Part shown: positions 1 to 9,448 of the stretch, one piece after another
How positions within the stretch are numbered: the stretch's first letter is position 1
Layout: each line of letters starts with the position of its first letter
Origin: Vibrio cholerae
Lineage (GTDB): Bacteria; Actinomycetota; Actinomycetes; Actinomycetales; Micrococcaceae
Direction of reading: 5' to 3'
Length of the DNA stretch: 64,000 nt
Assembly: GCA_009728235.1 (NCBI GenBank)
Contig: WNZI01000009.1
Span: forward strand, 1-64,000
Translations under genes and position numbers: made by a program
The notes under the pieces: model-generated
What the model was told of the DNA's origin: nothing
Database searches by the model: none
Seen by the model: the letters and a program-made list of their open reading frames with translations, nothing else

Positions 1-4
1 AGGA

Positions 5-51
5 ACTGCCTGTAAATTGCAGTCAATAAACTAAATTTTGCAGCAACTGCA
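5..51. promoter_or_regulatory. Inverted repeats upstream of the ABC exporter operon
   Basis: ACTGC (5-9) and GCAGT (19-23) form one inverted repeat. TGCAG (39-43) and CTGCA (47-51) form a second, tighter one. Both sit 50-95 bp before the start of the ABC ATPase. They are plausible operators for the TetR regulator encoded third in this operon. The region is AT-rich compared with its surroundings, as expected for a promoter, but no clear -35/-10 pair was identified. Confidence 0.4.
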
Positions 52-100
52 TTTATGGGTGGCGTGGAGAAAGCGGGTAGGGCATGAGGGTGGAACGACG

Positions 101-826
101 GTGAGTGGTGAGTTGGTGATCAATGCCGAGGGCATCACCAAGTCCTATGGTGCGGGAGCGACGCGCTTCGACGCACTGAAGGGTGTGTCCCTCCAGATTG
201 TGGCGGGTGAAAGTGTGGCCATCATCGGGAAAAGTGGTTCGGGTAAGTCCACGCTGATGCACATCCTGGCCCTTTTGGACGAGCCGGACGATGGATCCTT
301 GCGGGTTACCGGGCGGGACGCGCGGGAGTTGTCGGCCAAGCAGCTCAACACGTTGCGCAACCAGGAGTTCGGGTTCGTGTTCCAGCAATTCTTCCTGACC
401 CCGAACACCACCGTGTTGGACAACGTCGTACTTCCGCTGAAGATCGCGGGCGTGAGCCCATCCGAGCGGCGCCGCAGGGGCATGGCGGTGCTGGAACAGC
501 TGGAACTGGCGGACAAGGCGGACAACAAGGCGACGGATCTGTCCGGGGGGCAGAAGCAACGGGCTGTGATCAGCCGTGCGCTGGTGAACGAGCCCAGCAT
601 CATCTTCGCCGACGAGCCGACCGGGAACCTGGACACCGCCACCGGCGCGACCGTGGAGGACATCCTGTTCGGGTTGAACAAGGACAAGGGCATTACCCTC
701 ATCGTGGTGACCCACGATGTCGACCTCGCTGCCCGCTGTGACCGGCAGATCTTCGTCCGCGACGGACTGATCGAACGCACGAGCCGGTCAGCTCACGACA
801 GCGCAGCAGAAACGAGCCACGCATGA
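101..826 (+). CDS. ABC transporter ATP-binding protein, MacB/LolD type
   Basis: ATPase subunit of an ABC exporter of the MacB/LolD/FtsE class, powering the permease encoded next. With GTG 101 as start (GAGGG about 10 bp upstream) the protein has 241 residues. It shows Walker A GKSGSGKS (43-50), a Q-loop in FVFQQFF (about 93-99), signature LSGGQ (147-151), Walker B IIFADEP (167-173) and an H-loop in THD (204-206). An upstream TTG at 38 is also in frame but has no ribosome site. Its stop overlaps the permease start. The substrate cannot be read from the sequence; the adjacent TetR gene suggests an inducible toxic compound or antibiotic. Confidence 0.93.
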   Translation: MSGELVINAEGITKSYGAGATRFDALKGVSLQIVAGESVAIIGKSGSGKSTLMHILALLDEPDDGSLRVTGRDARELSAKQLNTLRNQEFGFVFQQFFLTPNTTVLDNVVLPLKIAGVSPSERRRRGMAVLEQLELADKADNKATDLSGGQKQRAVISRALVNEPSIIFADEPTGNLDTATGATVEDILFGLNKDKGITLIVVTHDVDLAARCDRQIFVRDGLIERTSRSAHDSAAETSHA

Positions 827-2106
827 ATGCCCGGGACCTGATCTCCTCAGCGGTGGCCAACACCTTCCGCTCCAAGCTGCGCACCACGTTGACCGTGCTG
901 GCGATCTTCGTGGGCGCGTTCACCTTGACCCTCACCAACGCGGTCGGGGCGGGGGTCTCGGACTACGTGGACAAACAGGTCGCAGCCATGGGGTCAGACG
1001 ACATGCTTTTCGTCCAGAAGGCCACCGAGGACACCGTCTCCGGTGACGGGCCTGCCGAATACGACCCCGAAGCCGCGCGCCGGGTTGAGGGACCGGGACC
1101 ACGCGACACCGATCCGCTGACCGATGAGGACCTCGAGACGATCCGGGGCACGACCGGCATCGTCGAGGCGGACCCGCTGCGCATGGTCGTCCCCGACTAC
1201 ATCACCTCCGACGGTGGCACTGCCTATGAACTCACGGCCAACCCGGTGGGCAGCATCGCCCAAGTTGACCTCGAGGCCGGTCAACAGCTTGACCGGACCT
1301 CCGACGAGCACCAGATCATCGTCCCCACCACCTATGTGACAGCGTTGGGCTTCGACTCCGCCGAGCAGGTTGTCGGGTCAACCGTCGAATTGGGCCTTAC
1401 TGACGTGCTCGGTGAACAGCACACTGTGGAGGCCACCGTGGTGGGGGTCTCCCGGGAGAGCCTCCTGGCCTCCGGGGCGAGCATGAACGAGGCCTTGCTT
1501 GCGGAACTCTCCATGGTCCAGTCCGCCGGTGTTGATAGCGGTTCCACCGGTTACATCGCTGTTACCGCCTACTTCGATACTTCCCTGACCGCGGAAGAGG
1601 TCGATGCCCTCAAGTCCTCCCTGGCCGAGGACGGTTATGACGCCCGGACCACGGAGGATCAGTTGGGAATGATTCAGACCGTCATCAGCGCCATTGTGGG
1701 TATTCTCAATGCTTTCGCCGTGATTGCCTTGGTCGCCGCGAGCTTCGGGATCATCAACACGTTGCTGATGAGCGTGCAGGAACGCACCCGGGAGATCGGA
1801 CTGATGAAGGCCATGGGGATGAGCGGGGGGAGGGTTTTCACCCTGTTCAGCCTCGAGGCCGTCGTTATCGGTTTCCTTGGCAGCGCGATAGGCGCCGCCG
1901 TGGCCGTGGCCCTCGGATCTACGATCAGCTCCGTGCTGGCCGACGGGGCGCTGTCCGGGCTGCCGGGGCTCAGTATCATGCTCTTTGAACCGGCCACGGT
2001 GGCCGGGGTGATCCTGTTGATCATGGCGATCGCTTTCCTGGCCGGCACCCTGCCTGCCCGGCAGGCCGCGAAACAGAACCCCATCGATTCCTTGCGCTAT
2101 GAATAG
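823..2106 (+). CDS. ABC transporter permease, FtsX/MacB type
   Basis: Membrane partner of the preceding ATPase, 427 residues. There is one N-terminal transmembrane helix (about 20-42), a large extracytoplasmic region (about 45-285) of MacB periplasmic-core type, and three C-terminal helices of the FtsX domain (about 288-312, 340-365, 388-412). This is the usual topology of MacB-like exporters. ATG 823 overlaps the ATPase stop by 4 bp, which implies translational coupling. The last bases overlap the region before the TetR start, so all three genes form one operon. Such pumps act with a partner exporting peptides, macrolides or lipids; the actual cargo is unknown. Confidence 0.9.
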   Translation: MNARDLISSAVANTFRSKLRTTLTVLAIFVGAFTLTLTNAVGAGVSDYVDKQVAAMGSDDMLFVQKATEDTVSGDGPAEYDPEAARRVEGPGPRDTDPLTDEDLETIRGTTGIVEADPLRMVVPDYITSDGGTAYELTANPVGSIAQVDLEAGQQLDRTSDEHQIIVPTTYVTALGFDSAEQVVGSTVELGLTDVLGEQHTVEATVVGVSRESLLASGASMNEALLAELSMVQSAGVDSGSTGYIAVTAYFDTSLTAEEVDALKSSLAEDGYDARTTEDQLGMIQTVISAIVGILNAFAVIALVAASFGIINTLLMSVQERTREIGLMKAMGMSGGRVFTLFSLEAVVIGFLGSAIGAAVAVALGSTISSVLADGALSGLPGLSIMLFEPATVAGVILLIMAIAFLAGTLPARQAAKQNPIDSLRYE

Positions 2107-2128
2107 CCTCGAAAGGACGGGAGCAGAG

Positions 2129-2794
2129 GTGTCCAACGAACAAGGGGCCGTTGACCGCAAGCGCGCCCGAGCCCTGAACATCGAGCGCAGCGCCATCGCC
2201 CTGGTCCAGGAGCACGGACTGGAACACGTGACCGTGGATATGATCTGCCAGAAGAGTGAAGTTTCTCAACGTACGTTCTTCAACTACTACAAGACGAAGG
2301 ACGAGGCGCTCACCGGCGCCCAGGCCCCGCGGATCCACGAGGACCGGGCCCGGGGGTTCCTCGTCTCGAACGGACCGAACCTGTTGGTGGAGGGCCTCGA
2401 GCTCGTGGCTGACAGCCTCGCCGCCAGCAACCCCGAACCGGACCCGACCCTGATGGTCGCCCGCATGCAGATCGCCCTGCGCTACCCGCAGATCTTCGGC
2501 AAGGCAATGGAAGCAATGAACTCCATCCAGGCCGAACTGACGGAACTGATCCTGCTGCGCCTGGGCAGGAACCACGACGCGACGACGCACCCGACAGATC
2601 TCCGTGACCAGGCCGGACTGATGGCCAACCTGGTCTTTGGAGCCCTGCGGTTCACCATGACCACGTGGATGCGCGATCCGACCGCAACCCCACGCCCGCC
2701 CGTGGAACACACCATCGGCCTCCTGAGCAGGATCATGACCGCACCCACCAGCCACCCACAGACACCGCAGGCAGACGACCCCCCGCCCAGATGA
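2129..2794 (+). CDS. TetR family transcriptional regulator
   Basis: Probable repressor of its own ABC-exporter operon, 221 residues. The N-terminal HTH reads through VTVDMICQKSEVSQRTFFNY, with the FFNYY turn typical of TetR proteins. The C-terminal domain is ligand binding and diverse, so no ligand can be assigned. GTG 2129 is chosen because GGACGGGAG lies 6 bp upstream; ATG 2099, inside the end of the permease gene, is an alternative. Placing the regulator last in the operon it probably controls, with inverted repeats before the first gene, suits autoregulation. Confidence 0.9.
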   Translation: MSNEQGAVDRKRARALNIERSAIALVQEHGLEHVTVDMICQKSEVSQRTFFNYYKTKDEALTGAQAPRIHEDRARGFLVSNGPNLLVEGLELVADSLAASNPEPDPTLMVARMQIALRYPQIFGKAMEAMNSIQAELTELILLRLGRNHDATTHPTDLRDQAGLMANLVFGALRFTMTTWMRDPTATPRPPVEHTIGLLSRIMTAPTSHPQTPQADDPPPR

Positions 2795-3356
2795 CCGCGC
2801 GGGATTTCGTGTTTCTTGTTGCTTCTGTTCCACTTTTCCCCAGGAAACCCTCCTGCCTGACGTCCCTGCCGGGCGAACCTGCGGCGCGTCCGGTAGACCA
2901 TCCGTGCTGCCGCGAAACGCGATCCGCCCCTGTTCAGGCGGCGCCTGATCCGGTAGGACCAACTCGGTTGTCGGCGCAAAACCGAATGACGTCGAAGAGC
3001 TTTGGTTGTATGGGTGGCTGTACCGGCGGTGAAAAGTGTATCGGGTAGGTCGGCTGGCTGCCGACCAGATGGGGGTGCTTGCAGGGTTGGGGAGGTGGCA
3101 GGGGCAAGCCCCGACATCACCCACCACAACACCGTAAGGAACGGCGGCTTGCCGGGCTGATGAGGTTCGTGGCCGAGCACGGCGTGTAATATTCCCTTCT
3201 ACGTGTCCGGCCCACGGGCGTGAAGGCTTTCCGCAGACGCACGTCGGCGGTGATGACAGGAGTCCGGATGCGTTTGGTAGAGGAACACGTCGACGTGCGC
3301 AGGGTTGTGCGACGGGTCACAGCGGGCGCCATGTCTCCTGAGGGCGAGGTTGCCGC
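2795..3356. other. Intergenic region with no gene found
   Basis: About 560 bp between the TetR gene and a short-chain dehydrogenase. Open frames here are overlapping shadows with Arg/Pro-rich composition and no recognisable domain. No tRNA, strong terminator or transposon end was found. It may be the scar of earlier insertions or deletions in this patchwork cargo. Confidence 0.5.
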
Positions 3357-4262
3357 ATGACGTCCTGGACCCTGGCCGACGCTCCCGATCAGACCGGCCG
3401 CACGGCGCTCGTGACCGGGGCGAACTCCGGCCTCGGGTTGCAGACGACCCTGGCACTGGCCCGCAAGGGTGCCCGAGTCCTCATGGCGTGTCGCGACGCC
3501 GCCCGTGGTCAGGCTGCGCTGCAGCGAGTCGAGACCGAGGTTCCGGGCGCCACCGTGGAGCTCGTCGCCCTGGACCTGGCCGCGCTGAGTTCAGTGGAGG
3601 CGGCCGCCGGACAGGTGCAGGAACGCGCCGCGGTCCTGGACCTGTTGGTCGATAATGCTGGCGTTATGGCGACACCGCGGCGTGTCACGGCGGACGGTTT
3701 CGAGATGCAGTTGGGCACCAATCATCTGGGGCACTTCGCCCTGACCGGCCATCTGTTGCCGCTGCTGCTCGCGGCACCCGCTCCTCGGGTCGTGGTCGTC
3801 TCCAGCGGAGCGCACCGGATCGGTGCGATGCGCTTTGAGGACCTGCAGTCCGAGCGCTCGTACTCTCGGTGGGGCGCATACGGCCAGAGCAAGCTGGCGA
3901 ACCTGCTGTTCGCCCGCGAGCTGGGGCGCCGCTACCCGGCGCTGTGTGTCGCCGCAGCGCATCCTGGTTACGCCGCCACCCACCTGCAGAACGGGCACGG
4001 CTCATCACTGCTGGCCAGTGTGATGAAGATCGGCAACGCCGTTCTGGCGCAGAGCGACGAGGCCGGCGCCCTTCCCTCGATCTACGCCGCCACAATGCCG
4101 GACGTGCGCACCGGTGACTACTGGGGACCGGCCCTGTTCGAGCTGCGCGGCGCCCCGAAAAGGGTCGAGCGTTCTGCGGCGGCATCCGATGACGCGGCGG
4201 CGCGGCGGCTGTGGGAAGAGTCCGAGCGGCTCACCGGGGTGCTCTACCCCGCCGCTGGCTGA
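3357..4262 (+). CDS. Short-chain dehydrogenase/reductase, retinol-dehydrogenase-like
   Basis: NAD(P)-dependent oxidoreductase of the classical SDR fold, 301 residues. The cofactor motif TGANSGLG is at 20-27, the NAG motif at 100-102, the catalytic Ser at about 150 in VVSSG, and the YGQSK triad Tyr175/Lys179 follows. Length and motif spacing resemble the retinol dehydrogenase/WW-oxidoreductase-like branch common in actinobacteria. ATG 3357 is the first in-frame ATG before the Rossmann fold. It is not clearly in an operon: 560 bp separate it from the upstream gene and an IS element follows. The substrate is unknown. Confidence 0.9.
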   Translation: MTSWTLADAPDQTGRTALVTGANSGLGLQTTLALARKGARVLMACRDAARGQAALQRVETEVPGATVELVALDLAALSSVEAAAGQVQERAAVLDLLVDNAGVMATPRRVTADGFEMQLGTNHLGHFALTGHLLPLLLAAPAPRVVVVSSGAHRIGAMRFEDLQSERSYSRWGAYGQSKLANLLFARELGRRYPALCVAAAHPGYAATHLQNGHGSSLLASVMKIGNAVLAQSDEAGALPSIYAATMPDVRTGDYWGPALFELRGAPKRVERSAAASDDAAARRLWEESERLTGVLYPAAG

Positions 4263-4479
4263 TTCTGGTCGATTCCTTCCCCGACCCTGCCTGCCTGCCT
4301 GCCGAGGAACCATCGAAGCGACCCGACGCGCAATCGGTTGTTTGCGTGCCGTTATTGATCCGCAAGTGGGCGCCACCGCTTGCCGCGCGCCGGTGGTGCT
4401 CTCTGGCAGGCTGACGGTGGCGTTGACCGCCCACCGCTACGTCCTCGTGGTCGGGGCTGCCGGGGTCAAGTCCCTGGTG

Positions 4480-5868
4480 GTGGTGTAGCGGTTGGTGATC
4501 CTTCTGATTGTTAGGCGCTGAGTTCGAGGGTGGTGTCGGTAGTTGCCTCCGTCCCGGTGTCGGTGACGAGTGTGAGACGGGATTTGGTGAGGATGTCCAA
4601 GCCCAGGTAGCGGCGTCCTTCGGCCCATTCATCGGTCTGCTCGGCCAGGACTGCTCCGACGAGTCGGATGATCGCGTCCCGGTTCGGGAAGATCCCGACG
4701 CTGTCTGTGCGGCGCCGGATCTCACGGTTCAACCGCTCGTTGGGGTTGTTCGACCAGACCTGCTGCCAGAGGCCTTCGGGGAACTCGGTGAAAGCGAGGA
4801 TGTCGGCGCGGGCGGCGTCGAGGTGCTCATGGGCGTCGGGAAGTTTCTCCTCGACGTAGTCCAGCAGCCGGTCGAACTGAGCATGTACGGAGCCGGCATC
4901 AGGCTGGTCATAGACCGAGTGCAGCATCGCTTTCACGGCCGGCCACATGCTCTTTGGGGTCACGGACATCAGGTTCGCGGCGTAATGGGTGCGACAGCGC
5001 TGCCAGGAGGCTCCGGGGAGATTCGAGCCGATCGCTTCGACCAGACCCTGGTGGGCGTCCGAGGTGACCAGCCGGACACCGGTCAGGCCGCGGGCGACGA
5101 GGTCCGCGAAGAACGTGTTCCACGCCGCTCCCGTCTCGCTGGTGGCGATCCGCATGCCCAGGACTTCGCGGCGCCCGTCGGCGTTGACGCCGGTCGCGAC
5201 CAGGACGACGGCGTTGATGACCCGGCCGCCTTCACGGACTTTCATGGTGAGCGCGTCCGCGGCCAGGAACGTGAACGGGCCTGCCTCACCCAAGGGTCGG
5301 TGACGGAACTCGTTGACGTGCTCATCGAGCTCCGCGGCCATCCGTGAGACCTGCGACTTCGACAAGCTGTTGATGCCAAGGGTCTTCACGAGCTTGTCCA
5401 TGCGTCGGGTGCTGACGCCGGCGAGGTAGCAGTCCGCGACCACAGTGATCAGGGCGGACTCCGCACGTTTGCGGCGCTCGAGCAGCCAGTCGGGGAAGTA
5501 GGTTCCGGTGCGCAGCTTCGGAACAGCAACATCGACGGTGCCGACCCGGGTGTCCAGGTCGCGGTGCCGGTACCCGTTGCGTTGGACCAGACGCTCACGG
5601 CTGGGCTTGCCCCACTCGGCGCCGGCCACCGCGTCGGCATCAGCAGAGAGCAGGGCATTAATCATGGTTTGCAGCAGGCTACGCATCAGATCCGGGGACG
5701 CATCGCCGAGGGCTTCAGTCAGGAGGCGGGCAGGGTCGAGAATATGGGGAGCGGTCATCGTGATGATGCCTTTCGAGAGGGTTGTAGGAGATTCCTCGAA
5801 GGATCACGCGGTGGCCGCCTTCATGCCCATCACCACGACGAACCCGGCAACCGCGCTACACCACTATG
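4480..5868 (-). mobile_element. IS256-family insertion sequence
   Basis: Insertion sequence of about 1.39 kb around the IS256-type transposase. The left end has GTGGTGTAGCGGTTG (about 4480-4494). The reverse complement of the right end has GTGGTGTAGCGCGGTTG (about 5849-5865), giving imperfect terminal inverted repeats. No convincing 8-9 bp target duplication was found. The right end lies where homology to a serine-recombinase gene stops, and the rest of that gene is not present beyond the left end. The insertion or a later deletion therefore removed it. Confidence 0.7.
4511..5758 (-). CDS. IS256 family transposase
   Basis: DDE transposase of the IS256/Mutator-like family, 415 residues, full length for the family. 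It has an N-terminal DNA-binding region, then the RNase H-like core with segments such as FLAADALTMKVREGG and VRLVTSDAHQGL. The region HAQFDRLLDYVEEKLPDA and a C-terminal WSNNPNERLNREIRRR segment follow, the latter carrying the catalytic Glu characteristic of the group. Its 5' side faces the MMPL pump gene. The frame is intact, so the element may still be active. The long open frames on the opposite strand are shadows. Confidence 0.95.
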   Translation of the reverse strand: MTAPHILDPARLLTEALGDASPDLMRSLLQTMINALLSADADAVAGAEWGKPSRERLVQRNGYRHRDLDTRVGTVDVAVPKLRTGTYFPDWLLERRKRAESALITVVADCYLAGVSTRRMDKLVKTLGINSLSKSQVSRMAAELDEHVNEFRHRPLGEAGPFTFLAADALTMKVREGGRVINAVVLVATGVNADGRREVLGMRIATSETGAAWNTFFADLVARGLTGVRLVTSDAHQGLVEAIGSNLPGASWQRCRTHYAANLMSVTPKSMWPAVKAMLHSVYDQPDAGSVHAQFDRLLDYVEEKLPDAHEHLDAARADILAFTEFPEGLWQQVWSNNPNERLNREIRRRTDSVGIFPNRDAIIRLVGAVLAEQTDEWAEGRRYLGLDILTKSRLTLVTDTGTEATTDTTLELSA

Positions 5869-6080
5869 CGGGGCACAACTGCTGCCGGGAGGCCGGCGTT
5901 GATGCGTTCCTTCATAAGGTCGCGTTCGAAATCGGCAGGAGCGGCGAAGACGTGGAAGACCAGCCGGCCGCCGGTGATGTCGTGTTAATCATCTCCTGCA
6001 AGGACCGGAACCCGATCCCTTTCACCGGACAGCTCTGTCAGCTGGTAGATGAGGTGACGGATAGACCGACCCGGGAAGGA
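5869..6080 (-). pseudogene. Fragment of a serine recombinase (resolvase/invertase)
   Basis: Reading the minus strand gives pieces GRSIRHLIYQLTELS, then VKGIGFRSLQEMINTTSP in another frame, then TGGRLVFHVFAAPADFERD in the first frame. These match consecutive parts of the catalytic domain of Tn3-type resolvases (RLGRSxRHL, GIGFRSL, TTxPGGRLVFHxFAALAxFERD). Two frameshifts and a stop break it. Homology ends at AGLPAA at the IS256-family right end, so the C-terminal DNA-binding part is gone. It is a relic of an older transposon or inversion system, distinct from the four intact serine recombinases in the window. Confidence 0.75.
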
Positions 6081-6131
6081 CATTCCGCAGCGGGGAAGCT
6101 CCTGTCACCGACCCGTCCGGGGTGATTACTG

Positions 6132-6169
6132 GTCCCTCCGCCAGCGGTGGGGGTCGCTGGCGGAGGGAC
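6132..6169 (-). terminator. Strong hairpin after the MMPL pump gene
   Basis: A perfect 15-bp inverted repeat, GTCCCTCCGCCAGCG (6132-6146) with its complement at 6155-6169, has an 8-bp loop. It lies 55 bp beyond the MMPL stop codon. There is no long U-tract, but the stem is GC-rich and long enough to act as a terminator for the minus-strand operon. Confidence 0.65.
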
Positions 6170-6223
6170 GGCTGTTGCCGGTGCCGGCCTGTGGCGTGCG
6201 TAGACCGGCACTGGGGGATTGTG

Positions 6224-8758
6224 TCAGCTGCGGGCGCTGACCAGCTCCGGGGCGGAAGGCCCGGTGGGGGTAGGAGGGGCTGGGAGTTTGGCGCCTTCGA
6301 CGTCGACATCGGGCAGGATGCGGTCCAGCCAGCGGGGGATCCACCAGGCCTTTTCGGCGAGGAGGTGCATCGCGGCGGGGATGATTGTCATCCGGATCAG
6401 GAATGCGTCGACCAGGACACCGAAGGACAGGCTGAATCCGATGGGACGGACCATGGTCAGTCCGGAGAAGATGAATCCTGCGAAGACGGCCGTCATGATG
6501 ATCGCTGCGGCGGTGACGACGCGCGCACCGTGGCTGAAGCCGGTCCGGACGGCGCTGCGGGCGTCTTCTCCGTGGATGTGGGATTCGCGCATGCCCGAGA
6601 CCAGGAATACCTGGTAGTCCATGGCCAGGCCGAACAGCACGCCGATGAGGATGATCGGCAGGAAACTGAGGACTGCCGCGGGGTTGTGGACCCCGAAGAT
6701 TTCCCCGAGCCAGCCCCATTGGTAGATGGCGACGATGGCGCCGAAGGTCGCTGCCATGGAGAGCAGGAACCCGCCGGTTGCCAGCAGCGGGACCAGGATG
6801 GAGCGGAAGACCAGCAGCAGCAGCACCAGTGAGAGCCCGATGACGACGCCCAGGTATAGGGGTAGGGCGTTGAACAGTTTCTCGGAGACGTCAATGTTGG
6901 CGGCTGTCTGACCGGTCAGGCCGATGCTCACCCCGGTGTCCGTTTCGATGTCCGTGGCGGCGCTGCGCAGGTCGGCGACTGCTTGTTCGGTGCTGGCGCT
7001 GGCTGGTCCTTCGGCCGGGATCACCTGGAAGATCGCGGTCCGCCCGTCCTCGCTGACGAGGGCGGGCAGGGCTGCGGTCACGTTGTTGACCTCCCGGAGA
7101 CGGTCAGCGACGTCGTACTGCAGTTCTTGTGACTCGGTGTCGCTGAGGCCTGCAGGAAGTTCACCGACGGCAATGATGGGACCGTTGACGCCTTCACCGA
7201 AGGATTCACCGAGGGCGGTGTAGGCCTTGTAGGCGTCGGAGTTCACCGGTTCGCTGCCTCCATCAGGCAGGGCTACCCGGAGCTGCGCGGCTGGAAGCGC
7301 GGTGATGGCCAGGGCCAGGACCGTCACGCTCAGGACAATGATGGGGTGGCGGGTCACGAACGCGCCCCAGCCATGGCGGCTGTGTTCCTGATCGGCTGCT
7401 TCTTCCACGGCTGCAGCCGACATCCCGCCAAGGGCGGCCTTCTCGGCCGCGGCGGCGTTGACGGCGCGTGCTTTGCCCCAGGCGCGTTTGGATACGATCC
7501 GGGTTCCGATGAATCCCAGCATCGCAGGGGTCAGGGTGAGGGCGACGAGCACGGCCAGCGCCACGGTACCGGCACCTGCCAGGCCCATGATGGTCAGGAA
7601 GGGAAGACCGGGCACGGACAGGGCGGCCAGGGCGATGACGACGGTCAGCCCGGCGAACAGCACCGAATTCCCTGACGTTCCCGTGGCCCGGGCCACGGAT
7701 TCCTCCATGCCCATGCCGCGCAGCAGTTGGGTTCGGTGCCGGTTGACGATGAAGAGCGAATAATCGATGCCGACGGCAAGTCCGAGCATCAGAGCCAGAA
7801 ATACCGACACGGACGCCATTTCGATCACGCCGGAGAGCGCGAAGGTCCCGCCGACCCCGACGGCCACACCGATGATGGCCATCAGCAACGGCAGGCCGGC
7901 AGCGACCAGGGTTCCGAGCATGACGATCAGAACCAGGGCCGCGACGCCGATTCCGATGATTTCCGCGGCGCCGAGGACTTCGGAGACATCCTGGGTGATG
8001 CTCTGGCTCAGATAAACCTCGACCCCCGAGGCGGAGGGCTCCGAGAGAATGTCCTTTACTCCTTCACGGACTTCGGGCGCGACTTCGTAAATCGATTCGG
8101 TGAACTGGACCTGTGTGACGGCCGTTGTTCCGTCCTCCGAGACGGTCCGGGTGCCGGCTGAGGCATCAAGGGCGCGCTGGCCCAGTGCCAGGGATTCCTC
8201 GTTGGCGGCGATTTCGCTCGCGCCGGCTTCCAGCTCTTCACGGGCTGCCCCCAACTGGGCGAGGGCCTGGTCTATGCCGGGGGCCCCGGCTGCCGCAGCG
8301 GCATCCAACTGTGCCTGCTGGGCATCCAGCTGCTGGCGGCCCTCAGTGATCTGTGCTTTGGCTGCCTCCAGCTGGGCTTTGCCCTCGGCCAGTTGGACTG
8401 CTCCGTCGTCGATCTGGTTCTGCAGCTCGAAGGGGTTGGCCGCTGACTGGATCTCGGGGACATCGCTCAGCCGGGCCAGCGCATCTGCGATGGCCTGTTC
8501 CTGGGCGGGCGTGAAACTACCGGAACCGGCATCGAAGACTACGGCACCACTGCCGCCGGCTGCTTCGGGCAGTTCCTCTTCGAGCTGATCCAGGACACGC
8601 TGGCTTTCGGTACCCGGAATGCTGAAGTTGTTGCTCATCGTGCCGTGGAACGCCACCGCGGCGCCACCGGTGCCCAGCACCACCGCCGTCCACAGAGCCA
8701 GGACCAACCAGCGGCGCCGGTAGGCCAGCCGGCCCAGGTGATAAAGCAGAGATGCCAT
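6224..8758 (-). CDS. MMPL/RND family transporter
   Basis: Proton-driven exporter of the MMPL branch of the RND superfamily, 844 residues. It has an N-terminal helix (about 15-37), a large extracytoplasmic loop, a first block of five helices (about 265-400), a second loop, and a second block of helices (about 655-815). The first loop contains an Ala/Gln/Glu-rich coiled-coil stretch (about 125-215) with repeated QLEAAKAQ-type segments. SSD-like segments such as GLAVGIDYSLFIVNRHR and LFGLAMDYQVFLVSGMRE carry the Asp-Tyr pairs expected for proton relay. It lies 54 bp downstream of a TetR gene on the same strand, so is probably repressed by it. Substrates of this family are lipids or drugs; none is indicated here. 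Confidence 0.93.
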   Translation of the reverse strand: MASLLYHLGRLAYRRRWLVLALWTAVVLGTGGAAVAFHGTMSNNFSIPGTESQRVLDQLEEELPEAAGGSGAVVFDAGSGSFTPAQEQAIADALARLSDVPEIQSAANPFELQNQIDDGAVQLAEGKAQLEAAKAQITEGRQQLDAQQAQLDAAAAAGAPGIDQALAQLGAAREELEAGASEIAANEESLALGQRALDASAGTRTVSEDGTTAVTQVQFTESIYEVAPEVREGVKDILSEPSASGVEVYLSQSITQDVSEVLGAAEIIGIGVAALVLIVMLGTLVAAGLPLLMAIIGVAVGVGGTFALSGVIEMASVSVFLALMLGLAVGIDYSLFIVNRHRTQLLRGMGMEESVARATGTSGNSVLFAGLTVVIALAALSVPGLPFLTIMGLAGAGTVALAVLVALTLTPAMLGFIGTRIVSKRAWGKARAVNAAAAEKAALGGMSAAAVEEAADQEHSRHGWGAFVTRHPIIVLSVTVLALAITALPAAQLRVALPDGGSEPVNSDAYKAYTALGESFGEGVNGPIIAVGELPAGLSDTESQELQYDVADRLREVNNVTAALPALVSEDGRTAIFQVIPAEGPASASTEQAVADLRSAATDIETDTGVSIGLTGQTAANIDVSEKLFNALPLYLGVVIGLSLVLLLLVFRSILVPLLATGGFLLSMAATFGAIVAIYQWGWLGEIFGVHNPAAVLSFLPIILIGVLFGLAMDYQVFLVSGMRESHIHGEDARSAVRTGFSHGARVVTAAAIIMTAVFAGFIFSGLTMVRPIGFSLSFGVLVDAFLIRMTIIPAAMHLLAEKAWWIPRWLDRILPDVDVEGAKLPAPPTPTGPSAPELVSARS

Positions 8759-8812
8759 GAATGTCAGCCGTTCTGATAAAGGTTTTGGTGAAAATTCTGA
8801 TGGAAAGGTGGA

Positions 8813-9440
8813 TTATCGGGTGAAGCCGTGGCGCAGGTATCCGACCACGTCGACTAGGAGCTGACGCAAAAGCTGCAAAGACTCCTCGGTAACATCGCCG
8901 CCGGTACGGCTGTACCACTGGGCTAGCGCGGCCTTCCCGGATGAGAGCACAGAGCCGACCAAGGCACTGGCGTAGAGCGGATCGAGCGGCTCCGGGGCGC
9001 TGACTGATAGCGGCGATCAGCCGGTCAGCGCAGCTCTCCCACCCTTGGAGCTGGAACCGGTTCATCTGCGCATCAGTCCCAGCCAGGCCATATACCTCGG
9101 TCATCGCGGCCAGGTGAATCGGGTCCGCCAGGGCGATCAGCACCTCGTACATCGATTCAAGCAGCGGCTCCTGCGCCGGGCGGGACAGAAACTGGTCCGC
9201 CGCATGGTCCAGGAAGTCCTCGATGCTGACCACCAGGGCCGCCTCACGACTGGGGAAGTAATTGAAGAACGTACGCCGTGATACTCCGGCACCCGCGGCG
9301 ATGTCATCCACGGTTAACCCGGCAGGTCCTTTCACACGCACGAGATCCATGGCCGTCTTTACAATCGTGGTCCGGGTTGCGGCTTTGTTCGTTTCCCATC
9401 CGGACTGGACGGAGCGGACCTCGCCTGAAGAACCACTCAT
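8813..9440 (-). pseudogene. TetR family regulator with a frameshift
   Basis: Regulator just upstream of the MMPL gene. From ATG 9440 the frame reads an HTH, LTVDDIAAGAGVSRRTFFNY, and most of a TetR C-terminal domain up to DRLIAAISQ. Homology then continues in another frame as PLDPLYASALVGSVLSS to GYLRHGFTR and a stop at 8813. The shift lies near 8995-9010, in a run CCCCGG. If real, the protein is truncated and misread at its C-terminus and the MMPL pump could be derepressed. A sequencing error in a C-run is the main alternative. The 41-bp palindrome just upstream still looks intact. Confidence 0.7.
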
Positions 9441-9448
9441 GAAAACAG

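Noticed and set aside
4285-4302. CTGC tetranucleotide repeat after the SDR gene
   Set aside because: Only about four units and non-coding; no sign of a role in phase variation.
4508-5347. Long plus-strand open frame opposite the IS256-family transposase
   Set aside because: The transposase frame on the minus strand is full length with family motifs; the opposite frame is an antisense shadow typical of high-GC DNA.
4469-5880. Target-site duplication of the IS256-family element
   Set aside because: Bases outside the two inverted repeats (AAGTCCCT, TGCGGGGC and shifts of them) do not match; probably lost with the flanking deletion.
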